From positions 372,001 through 436,000 of the forward strand of contig NW_022145565.1 of assembly GCF_000002235.5 (NCBI RefSeq): 64,000 nt of DNA, written 5' to 3'. Of this stretch, positions 49,386-58,693 are shown piece after piece; the first letter of the stretch is position 1, and every line of letters begins with the position of its first letter. A program made the translations under genes and the position numbers. The notes beneath the pieces are model-generated. The model was not told the DNA's origin, searched no databases, and saw only the letters and a list, made by a program, of their open reading frames with translations. The DNA comes from Strongylocentrotus purpuratus (Eukaryota; Echinodermata; Echinoidea; Camarodonta; Strongylocentrotidae).

Positions 49386-49672
49386 GGGCCTGTTAGGAAT
49401 GACCTTTCAGTGAAGGAGTCAACTTGGCAGTATTTCCAGTATAGGCTGCTGAAATCAGGGAGACAGCAACGACGCTCTTTCTATCAGGTGAGAAATACCT
49501 TTCGTTAGATACAAGAGGTGGCATTACACAACATGTGACCATGAACGATAAGTGTCACCATAATCATCATCAATTAAACAAATTTAACAGTGAATAAGGA
49601 CGATAAATTGAAGTTATATGGAAAACGAGTTGTCAATGTGCACGGTACATGTATTTTGACTATAATGCCACC

Positions 49673-50047
49673 CAGGCGCGTACACAGGGGGGGGGGGGGG
49701 GGGGTTGGGGGGTTAAACCCCCTTTTGGTATTTTTTTTGTGTGTAAACCCCCCCCCCCCCTTGGATCCCCCCCCCAACGGAGCAAAATTTCAAAATTTCA
49801 AATTTCGAGACCAAAAAAAAAAAGTGACCTCTTACCCCCCCCCCCCCCCCCCCCCCCCGCTTATTCAACGATCGGCTGAGTCGTTGCGATATTTTTGGGA
49901 TAAAAAAAAAGAAAAAAAAAGTGTCCTCTTACCCCCCCCCCCCCCCCGTTTATTCAGCGGCTGGCTGAGTCGTTGCGAAATTTTCGGCCCGATTTATAAA
50001 TGTTAAAACCCCCCCCCCCCCTTCAAAAAATCCTGCGTACGCGCCTG
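49673..50047. mobile_element. hAT-type MITE with long G and C homopolymers
   Basis: CAGGCGCGTACACAGG at the left mirrors CCTGCGTACGCGCCTG at the right. The 8-bp ATGCCACC is repeated exactly outside (49665-49672 and 50048-50055). CAGG termini with 8-bp duplications are typical of hAT elements. Inside are a G run, several long C runs and a tandem unit of about 100 bp sharing GGCTGAGTCGTTGCGA. No transposase frame. Confidence 0.92.
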
Positions 50048-50148
50048 ATGCCACCGGTATGGATCTTGAAGAGTTAATCAGTAACTTCAAAACTCCTGCT
50101 TCTTCCTTTCCCGTCCATTCTAATCCAGATCTTCACTTGATTATAGAT

Positions 50149-50232
50149 TTATGCAAGATCCTCTGCAGAAGAATTGATATTAAAACTACATGCATTTAAA
50201 TCAGTTTCATTAAGTCTGAAAACGACGAGGGG
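50149..50232. repeat. Right copy of the 88-bp dispersed duplication
   Basis: Partner of 49296-49385; differs by small indels and substitutions. Confidence 0.8.
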
Positions 50233-51309
50233 GGTAGCGAAAAGGTATGTTAATCAGTTAATAATAGGTAGCTTGGTAGAACCATGTTAGTATAGCTGTG
50301 AGAATGTTCTATCATAATTATCAATTGATTAATCAGATAATTTTATAAAAATAGATTTTCTTATAATATATCTGAAGTCTATCCAAAGGTTAGTCGGTCG
50401 TGAACTGCGCAAAGTTTGAATTCCGGGGTTTCCCCGACATGTCAATACACTTTTATCCAAGGCGGTCATGCCTATAAGATAACAATAATAGAATGGTGAG
50501 ATTCATACGTAACATCATGGATGATAAGACGTGAGTAGCCTGTGTCTAGGTGAGATCAGGAGTCCAGGTTTCATTCAAAGAAATCAAAGGTCTAGTGTAC
50601 ACAATCATGATAAGACATTTGTATCAGCTAGAGCTACCCTTTTAATCAAGGGGGAGGGTGGGTCACCTTCATGTTGCAAGGATTTACATTTTTTTATCGG
50701 TCTATTACGAGCATGGGTTTTAATTCTTTACAATAATAAAGATAATAAATATATTATATATTTGTGTATTCGGGCGTACCCAATACCAGCTATGCTTACT
50801 GGGATTCGCGCCTTCTTCCTTGTAATACAAGTTCTTACATTTAATTGTATTTATGTTCCTACGTATAAATTGTATTGTTTGAACAGATGTCAAATATGTT
50901 GTCAAATTGAATGGAAGAAAAAAAATGTTAATTTGAATTGAATATAGCATAGGACCGTAGGCCCTCACAATGCGCTTTACAAAGTGCAATTAACAACCGA
51001 TGGTACCCCTTATCAAAATATAAGTTTTAAAGACTTTTATGAATACTACGACGTTTGTAACGGAGCGTATATACTAGGAGAGCGTTCCAAAGTTTGGGGT
51101 CTCCACATGCCAGTGCTTTGTCGCCATAGCAACAACGCGACAGGCAACCAAAATGAAATTCAAGCGAACGCAATCCTGATAAAAAAATGCCTGTCAATCA
51201 TTTTACTAGAAAACAATTATATTCCTATTTTTATTGATTATTATCAATGGTTTCACTAACCCCAGTGCACCTGCTTATAGCAACAAATCTTCCATTACAT
51301 TTAATTAGG

Positions 51310-51410
51310 CCCCTATAATAATAATAATACCCCGCTTTTATATAGCACCCAATACATCAATACAACGATGTGTCTAAGCGCTTTACAAATATATTATTAC
51401 CCCGGTCATC
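51310..51410 (-). mobile_element. Retroposon 3' tail, minus strand
   Basis: On the minus strand TTTGTAAAGCGCTTAGACAC is followed by GGGTGCTATATAAAAGCGGG and (ATT)n. The arrangement matches the tail at 14770-14853. A related TGTAAAGCGCATTG piece lies at about 50965-50985. Confidence 0.6.
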
Positions 51411-51569
51411 GGATTCAGGCTTACCGTGACCCGCACATTCTCCACTTCCTGGGGAGCAACGATGAAACGATGTTCTAGCAATTTGTGTCTCTCCTTTTCT
51501 TTCGAGTTTAAACTTGGATTCAAAACTTGCTCTCTGAAAATCAACGGAATTAATTTTTCATCTTTGCAG

Positions 51570-51664
51570 TTCAGTTGTTTATTGGATTCTTCAGGAGCAA
51601 TGGTCGTCATATGGAGATCGTTTTCCACAGTCTCCGTACGAAAATCAAGAATTCGAGAATTGCA
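51570..51664 (+). CDS. TMEM163: TMEM163 exon 4: TM2 second half
   Basis: Acceptor CTTTGCAG, donor GTAAGT, phase 0 to 2. The peptide FSCLLDSSGAMVVIWRSFST aligns with human FDAILDVLSSAIVLWRYSN. The residue at the first zinc-site Asp is Ser; the second Asp is present. The minus-strand frame 51383-51628 overlapping it is a shadow. Confidence 0.9.
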
Positions 51665-52092
51665 GTAAGTAACTCGAACCTCTTCTCAGTTTATTTATTC
51701 GATATATTTATAAAACTCTTTGCATTTCTGACACTAATTCATTATTTTAAATGATTTTTTGAATATAGTTCAAGTTCAAGTTTTATTTCCACATTTGATT
51801 TTAAAAAACACAAGTACAATTTATATGCATATATATACATTAACAAACGTTAAAATGAAACATCTTCAATTTAAATCATAATGTGGTGGGGAAAAACAAA
51901 GGCCAATGGCCTATCAGGGTTATTCCCAAAGATTATAAAATTTACATAAAAAATTTCTTAGATTTATTAAAAACGAGATAAATGTACAGAGATTAAAATA
52001 ACACAAAGCATCAATAAACAAAACTAAACCGGACAAATCCATTACAAAAAGACAAGAAACAGAAAAGGCATTTATGTAAAATATGATAGTAA

Positions 52093-55000
52093 TTATACAT
52101 ATTCATTTACAAGATTTTTCTTAAGTTTTCTTTTAAAAATTGATACAGTTGGGCAAATTTTGAGTTCTTGAGGTAATTTGTTCCATAATTTTGGTCCGGC
52201 ATAAATAATTGTTGTTCTTGAGAAATCATAAGTATACATTGAAAGGTGGAAAAGATTTGATTGACGAGTTTCATAATTCGTCACATTTCTATTACAAATA
52301 AAACAGTCATCTAAAAACTTTGGAAGTATATTTTTAGAGTAAGAAAACATAAAGATACCAATCTGATGCTTATGTATATCATAAATTGTTAATATACTGT
52401 GTTTTTTAAATATAGGAGCAGTGTGGGAGAAAGGATGTAAGTTAAAAATAATTCGTATTGCCCGTTTCTGAAGAATTAAAATTCGATTTAAATGAGTTTT
52501 AGCACAATCTCCCCACACAATATTACAGTAGATAAGATAGGGTAGAATCATGGTATTATACAGGTTAAGAAGAATATTAAAAGGTACAATTTTTTTTAAT
52601 CTGTTCATTGCACCAATAGCTTTAGATATTTGACATGATACATAATGTACATGTTCTTTCCAAGTCAGTTTGTTGTCAATTCTTACTCCTAAAAAAATTG
52701 TAGAATTTACTATCGATATTTTTTGTTGGTTGATACTTATTTCCATACAGGATGTATTAATATTTTTGTTTTTGGGCTGAAATAACATACAGCATGTTTT
52801 TTGTGCATTCAATTTTAATTTATTTGCTTTAAACCAAGTATCAATCATTTTAAGTTCCGTATTTACAGTAAAACACAATAAATCAATATTTTTACCAGAC
52901 AAAAATAAACTTGTATCATCTGCAAAAATTATCGACTGTAGGATATCACTTACGAATTGAATATCATTAATATACAATAAAAACAATAACGGACCCAATA
53001 CTGATCCCTGAGGGACACCAAATGGGTTATGTGCAATCTCAGAAGATAAATTATTTATACATACATATTGTACTCTATTATTTAAATAACTGGAAAACCA
53101 CTTTAATACAGAACCCCGAATACCATAAAATTGTAATTTTTGTAATAATATTTGATGACTTATACAATCGAATGCTTTGGTAAGATCTAAAAATATTCCA
53201 ATAACAACTTTTTTATCTTCAAATGATTTAGCAATAATATTCGTAAAATCCAAAAGAGCCATATATGTACTGTAATTTTGTCTAAACCCATACTGTTTAT
53301 GGTATAATATATCTTTTTTACATAAGAAGGAAAATAGACGACTATAAACTAGCTTTTCAAAGATTTTTGAGAAGGTAGATAAAATTGATATCGGTCTATA
53401 ATTATTTAAAATATGTTTATCTCCTTTTTTGTACACAGGAATTACCTTAGCCTTCTTGAGAGCATTAGGAAAGACACCAACGTGTAAAGACATATTAAAT
53501 AAATTACAAAGCGGTATAACAAATGAAGCAATAGATTTCTTTAGAACAGCAATATTAACATCATCATATCCTGGGGTTTTACATGATTCAAGTTTTTTAA
53601 CAATTTCAAATATTTCAGAAATCTCAACTGGTTTCATAAATATAGATTTCGAAAAGTCCCTTTTAGGTAAAAAATGCATGAAATCAACAGAGGCATCAGG
53701 TATACTATTTACAGTGTCCTTACCAATAGTGCTAAAAAAGTTATTAAAGGCTTGGACAATGGCCTGTTTATCATGTATCTGTATACCATTTTGTTCAATA
53801 AAATCACATTGCATTTTTTCCCGAGCTTTCATTAAAATATCATTTATGGTTTTCCAAGTTGCCTTAATATTACTTTTGACACGTTTAAATCTGGAAAAAT
53901 AATATTCTCGTTTATGTTTTCGTATCTCACTGTTTACAACGTTTCTATAACACGAGTATACATTTTTCCGATAACGAGATGGATTTTTGATATATTTCCG
54001 AAATAAAATATTTTTCTTTTTGCACATTTGTTTAAGTTCAGCATCAAACCAAGGCTTTTCTTGTCTCTGTTTTATTTTCATTTTTTGAAATGGAAAGCAT
54101 TTATTGTACGTTTCAAGAAAATATTTCATAAAAACATCAAAAACACCGTTAACATAATCAAATTTTAAAATCTCACCCCAGTTTGTCATAAGTAGCCTTT
54201 CACAGAACATAGAAATATTTGAGTCATTTATTGCACGCTTGTATATTGCACCAGGATCATCATCATGAAAGAGAAATTGCAATTGACAAAAAATAGAGAG
54301 ATGATCACTCACATCAGTGAGGAGTATCCCAGCATTGATATTATTTACAGGTCTGTTTGTAAATATATTGTCTATGAGGGTGACAGATTGTGTAGTTATT
54401 CTTGTAGGTTTAAGAATCAAGGGAGCAAAAGAATAAGTCTTTAAAATATCAATAAAACTATTTACATTGTTGCACGAAAAAACCTTTAACAAGTCTAAAT
54501 TAAAATCGCCAATTAAAATACATTCTTTCTCCTCTGTTGTTACTTGATGCAGTGGTAATTCTAATGCATTTAGAAAAAGAGGAACTGATTGAGCAGGTGG
54601 TCTATAGAAGATAGCAAGAATTTTATTTGAATATTTACAGTATATTTCAATAAAAAGAACTTCAATAAAGTCATTAAAAATATCAAGATCTGAACGTCTC
54701 TTAAATTTCAAGCCAGTCCCTATATAAAAACCTACTCCTCCACCACGTTTCTCGGCTCTCCCTTCTCCAACAAACTGGTAACCATAACCATTTATGTTTA
54801 CAAATTCATCATTTTTTAACCAAGTTTCAGATACTGCTATTATAGAAAATGGACATTTGATTTCTGATAAAACATATTCAAGACTGTCAATATTCTTCTT
54901 CAAACTTCTACAGTTAAAATGGGCAACGGTTAAAAATTTCTCTTCGGAATTTGAATCATGAATTTTCTTATTATAGTCTGATGTTGTATAGTAACATGTA

Positions 55001-55122
55001 TTTAAACCAAAATCATCTTCCAGAGCCCGTAAGGAAACTAAGTTATCTTCACAAACATGACATGTAAGATTATTTATATCAGATTTTTGCCTTTCACATA
55101 CTACACATGCAAATCGTGACAT
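52093..55122 (-). CDS. LINE ORF2: AP endonuclease and reverse transcriptase
   Basis: 1009 codons. Residues 6-24 carry two CxxC pairs (CVVC and CHVC), a possible zinc knuckle. The endonuclease (about 65-280) shows HFNCRS, SETWLK (E99), GGGVGFYI, YRPP, GDFNLDLL and VSDHLSIF. The reverse transcriptase shows KVIPVYKKGD, NNYRPISILST, YGFRQNYST, FLDLTKAFD (D647), GVPQGSVLGP and FADD (733-736). The C-terminal part contains LPYLIYCNIVWG and RNVTNYETRQ-like segments typical of CR1/L2 elements. No internal stop. All catalytic residues expected for the family appear present. Confidence 0.95.
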   Translation of the reverse strand: MSRFACVVCERQKSDINNLTCHVCEDNLVSLRALEDDFGLNTCYYTTSDYNKKIHDSNSEEKFLTVAHFNCRSLKKNIDSLEYVLSEIKCPFSIIAVSETWLKNDEFVNINGYGYQFVGEGRAEKRGGGVGFYIGTGLKFKRRSDLDIFNDFIEVLFIEIYCKYSNKILAIFYRPPAQSVPLFLNALELPLHQVTTEEKECILIGDFNLDLLKVFSCNNVNSFIDILKTYSFAPLILKPTRITTQSVTLIDNIFTNRPVNNINAGILLTDVSDHLSIFCQLQFLFHDDDPGAIYKRAINDSNISMFCERLLMTNWGEILKFDYVNGVFDVFMKYFLETYNKCFPFQKMKIKQRQEKPWFDAELKQMCKKKNILFRKYIKNPSRYRKNVYSCYRNVVNSEIRKHKREYYFSRFKRVKSNIKATWKTINDILMKAREKMQCDFIEQNGIQIHDKQAIVQAFNNFFSTIGKDTVNSIPDASVDFMHFLPKRDFSKSIFMKPVEISEIFEIVKKLESCKTPGYDDVNIAVLKKSIASFVIPLCNLFNMSLHVGVFPNALKKAKVIPVYKKGDKHILNNYRPISILSTFSKIFEKLVYSRLFSFLCKKDILYHKQYGFRQNYSTYMALLDFTNIIAKSFEDKKVVIGIFLDLTKAFDCISHQILLQKLQFYGIRGSVLKWFSSYLNNRVQYVCINNLSSEIAHNPFGVPQGSVLGPLLFLLYINDIQFVSDILQSIIFADDTSLFLSGKNIDLLCFTVNTELKMIDTWFKANKLKLNAQKTCCMLFQPKNKNINTSCMEISINQQKISIVNSTIFLGVRIDNKLTWKEHVHYVSCQISKAIGAMNRLKKIVPFNILLNLYNTMILPYLIYCNIVWGDCAKTHLNRILILQKRAIRIIFNLHPFSHTAPIFKKHSILTIYDIHKHQIGIFMFSYSKNILPKFLDDCFICNRNVTNYETRQSNLFHLSMYTYDFSRTTIIYAGPKLWNKLPQELKICPTVSIFKRKLKKNLVNEYV

Positions 55123-55314
55123 TACACTTAAACACAGAATATATCAAAAATAAATAATAGAATTAAGAAAGAAAAAAATATATAAATGGGGAACAAAAGT
55201 GGACAAAGGGAATTGCATCCAGAGACATATATATATGTGTATATATATTGTTTTTTCTTCATAGTCATAACATAGCAGAGGGATCAAATCCCCTCATGAT
55301 GAGAACTGATTTAT

Positions 55315-55632
55315 TCATAGCGATCGGAGATCAAGTTCACTTCCGATAAGTTTAGTTACCTTTTTTCCACCGCTAGCTTTCACCAAGGCGATGATTTTTC
55401 CATCATGTGTCCAGGCAGACTCCACATTAGATGACTGATAGGTTTTCTTGTACAAACTTGCATTTTGTGGGGTCAAATCCTCTTGTATTGTTATTCCAGT
55501 ATTTTTCAACTTCTTGCGTGCCTTGATGATTTCGTTGCGTTTCCGATAGGTACAGAGTTTAACAATGATGGATCGCGGCCGTTGTCCAGTGCGCTTCCCA
55601 GTACGATGAGAACGGTCAATATCATCATAATA
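55315..55632 (-). CDS. LINE ORF1 C-terminal fragment
   Basis: Reads DDIDRSHRTGKRTGQRPRS, then IIVKLCTYRKRNEIIKARKK, then LKNTGITIQEDLTP, and ends at a stop. This matches the C-terminal part of LINE ORF1 proteins of the transposase-22/L1 ORF1p-like type, which bind RNA. The N-terminal part is missing through 5' truncation. Confidence 0.85.
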   Translation of the reverse strand, partial: YYDDIDRSHRTGKRTGQRPRSIIVKLCTYRKRNEIIKARKKLKNTGITIQEDLTPQNASLYKKTYQSSNVESAWTHDGKIIALVKASGGKKVTKLIGSELDLRSL

Positions 55633-56035
55633 TGCTTATTCAGCTTTCACACTGTTTACTAAGGTAACTGAATTCATGCATGTTTCTATCCATAACCCCT
55701 GGTGGTTACTAGCCATTAACCTGTCATCATAATGGCATCTCTGTGGATGGAACTCACTTTGTATACTGTATAGTCCCTGCTATGACGGACAAGCCTCTGA
55801 TATTTTCTTTAGTTGTCAAGAGAAAAGTTTGTTCAAAAGTTGTAACGAAAATCAGCAAACAGGTCTATTAAAAGGCAATTAAGTGAAATCTATTTATAAA
55901 CTTTAAAAAAGGGGACACCATTTGAGAACTGAACCATCTCATCACCTCAATGAAAGGGGGCGCTAGACCAGTAACATGAACATGCGCCCTGACAAAATGA
56001 TTACCGTACGAAAAACTTTTTAAACTTTTATTCAG

Positions 56036-56138
56036 ATCACAGGTATTAATTGGCTGCTTGTTTTGGTTAGCTGCCATGTTCATCTTGATACGAGCTATGT
56101 TATATCTTTACAACCTTGATGAACAAGATGAAAAAGAG
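56036..56138 (+). CDS. TMEM163: TMEM163 exon 5: TM3
   Basis: Acceptor TTATTCAG, donor GTAGGT, phase 2 to 0. The peptide QVLIGCLFWLAAMFILIRAM continues LYLYNLDEQDEKE, aligning with human VILGVIFLLSSICIVVKAIH and LLPEVDD. Confidence 0.9.
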
Positions 56139-56329
56139 GTAGGTATGATAAACTTACTGTGAATAATTCCATCAAGAATCTTTTCTCTCTGACTGTTAAA
56201 GATTATCATTATAAGGCCAGTAATAACATCATTTTAGCAGCAGCGAACCAATTTTATTTGCCTATTGTTATTGTTCGCAATTGCTCAATATCAATTTTTA
56301 GAAAAGATTTTATCATACCATTGCCACCA

Positions 56330-56760
<431 letters not shown>

Positions 56761-56921
56761 CACTATGCATGTTTTATTATTGTACTGTTGCCGTTCCCAC
56801 TCTCTCGTTATCTATCCATCGAATCGTATAAATAACCTATCTATCAATTTATCTATTTATATATCTACTCTTAGCACACACTCTCTGTCTATTTATCTAT
56901 CTATCTCTTCTCCTCATGCAG

Positions 56922-57033
56922 AGTGAGATAATTTACATTCTACTGGGTATTGGGTGTGGATTACAGTTCTTTTTCTTCCTCACCAAAACACCCATCGCAG
57001 TGGTGCTCAAGAGCTCGGCTCTCATTGCTGATG
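56922..57033 (+). CDS. TMEM163: TMEM163 exon 6: TM4 and start of TM5
   Basis: Acceptor CTCATGCAG, donor GTAAGT, phase 0 to 1. The peptide SEIIYILLGIGCGLQFFFFL continues TKTPIAVVLKSSALIAD. ALIAD carries the conserved TM5 aspartate of the second metal-site helix (human ALITD). Confidence 0.93.
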
Positions 57034-57398
57034 GTAAGTTAGTTCACAGGAAAGTATCCAGCGGAATATAATCAAAGAGGCCTTTTCTGAGAAAAATGAT
57101 CAACATTGCTTGTTGGTAGCGATGTACGTTTAAAGCAGCAGCTGTAGTTTTTATCAAACTAAATTTAAGTGTTGGTATCAGTAGAGAATTAAAATAAAGC
57201 ACACATTAAAACAAAACAATCACATGCAATCGGAAAAATGTGAATGGGCTTACCAAATGAACTTTTTTAGTCCATGGAATTCGCTTCCCCTATTATGAGT
57301 ATATAGCCTGGTCAGAATGGCATCATGATTTATTGATTAGATCTTCGAAAAGTTTTACGACCCGACTGAAATGCAGTTTGGTTTTGGTTTTCATTTAG

Positions 57399-57540
57399 GA
57401 GTGAATTCTTTAGCTGCATGTATCTTGGCCATCACTGGTATCGTCGTCTCCGTCCTAGGCGAGTCATCAGAGACATTGGCTATCATTGACGACTTGGTCG
57501 GTGTCATCGTAAGCTTCTTCATCGCTAGCTACGGAACATA
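57399..57540 (+). CDS. TMEM163: TMEM163 exon 7: TM5 and TM6
   Basis: Acceptor TTCATTTAG, donor GTAAGT, phase 1 to 2. The peptide VNSLAACILAITGIVVSVLG continues ESSETLAIIDDLVGVIVSFF and IASYGT, aligning with human FNSLVGGVMGFSILLSAEVF and LDGSIGVLIGLTIFAYG. Confidence 0.93.
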
Positions 57541-57961
57541 GTAAGTATTTAAAAGGCAGGGAGTGGGGGATGTTTCAACCTATTTGAGTCCTCCCTTATC
57601 AAACACATTCTATTTGAGCAATTAAAACGTACCTGATTCTGTGGTAACTTGTTTAGAATCACTTTTATCTATATTTTCCATGATTTGATGTGTTAGGTAT
57701 AGGAGAATAAAGCTTGTAACTCAAATTTATAATCGCCAGGATCTAACAAAATTAATTTGTCAATTTCTAAAAGTTTTCCATTTATGGTACATTGTGCGTA
57801 TGGAAAACAATCAACGGTACATCCTGGTGGGAGAAAACTTGCCTGCTTTTGTATAAAACTGTTGTTTGGCAAATGCATTAACATTTTAAGGTTCTTTTAA
57901 AATTGTTTGCCAAATAAACGTAAAATAACACCCGAAACTGCGTTTTGTGAACAAATGTTAA

Positions 57962-58460
57962 AGGTAATACAAAGTTTTGGTATGGGGTCATAAATATGGT
58001 TTAAATTAACATATTGGAAGCATATGAGAGTTTACAATATTCAATGATTGTTGTCGCGGTTGAAATCGAGTCTAAAGACAGTGATCACAATAAACTCTTT
58101 ATGTTGTATAGCTCCCTCTCAAGACTGATATTACTTTATATATCAGATCTGCATATTGTGAGATTTTCATGGTCGCAGCTACCATGGAATGGCCGTAGGC
58201 GCTATTTGAAATATTTGAAATTTATCGGGAGCACCGATAAATTCTGATTCTTCAATTTCTCGAAAGCAGAAGTGTGTTGGGTGCTAAATTTTCTAGTGCT
58301 TATATTACGGCCATAACCCCTATGGACGTATTATAAGCACTAGAATTTTGATATATTTGGATATATTTGATATATTTGAATGCCCCATCCAAATATATCA
58401 GAATTTCAAAGAATTGCTATCCATCCAATTTTCGGAATTTCCAGAAACATTACATTACCT
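57962..58460. mobile_element. TTAA-type MITE (499 bp)
   Basis: AGGTAATACAAAGTTTTGG at the left mirrors CCAGAAACATTACATTACCT at the right, imperfectly. TTAA lies at 57958-57961 and 58461-58464. An inner palindromic region around 58300-58345 carries TTATAAGCACTAGAATTT in mirror form. The 77-codon frame at 58014-58247 is a by-product. Confidence 0.72.
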
Positions 58461-58608
58461 TTAAAGAGAACCAATAAACATATTGGTGTTTATTTTGTTG
58501 CTGATGTTGTCTCGCTTACATGAACCTGACAGATATTGAAACATTCCAATCAAACGGTTGTAACAAGTTCTACATTCATGGTTTATCTTGTTTATTTTCC
58601 CATTATAG

Positions 58609-58693
58609 CCTTTTAACCATAGTTTGGATGGACCCGTTTGCATCAAATGTATTCCATATCCCACAAGCCCCTTGTGCCAGCCGATCAGCATGA
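58609..58693 (+). CDS. TMEM163: TMEM163 terminal exon
   Basis: The acceptor CCATTATAG joins in phase 2 to complete TYLLTIVWMDPFASNVFHIP, then QAPCASRSA and TGA. Human ends KLLIDMVPRVRQTRHYEMFE, so length and the basic/aromatic pattern fit loosely. The phase match and hydrophobic start support it. Confidence 0.75.

Larger units (their letters stand above)
51770..55635 (-). mobile_element. CR1/L2-group LINE, 5'-truncated, ORF2 intact
   Basis: Antisense to TMEM163 within intron 4. It holds the last 100 or so codons of ORF1, a spacer of about 190 bases, an unbroken ORF2 and a 3' UTR of about 320 bases ending in tandem CTTGAA hexamers rather than poly(A), as in CR1/L2-group elements. An in-frame stop just upstream of the ORF1 fragment (about 55638) suggests the 5' truncation point. 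No target duplication could be fixed by eye. The open 3 kb frame implies a recent insertion. Confidence 0.9.

Noticed and set aside
49320-49508. 62-codon frame ending at a donor-like CAG/GTGAGA
   Set aside because: Considered as a TMEM163 cassette exon, but exon 3 joins exon 4 directly in phase and matches human; part of this frame is a dispersed duplication.
51383-51628. 81-codon minus frame with protein-like composition
   Set aside because: It overlaps TMEM163 exon 4 antisense and a retroposon tail, and has no domain or splice context.
53429-53902. 157-codon plus-strand frame
   Set aside because: Shadow of LINE ORF2 on the opposite strand.
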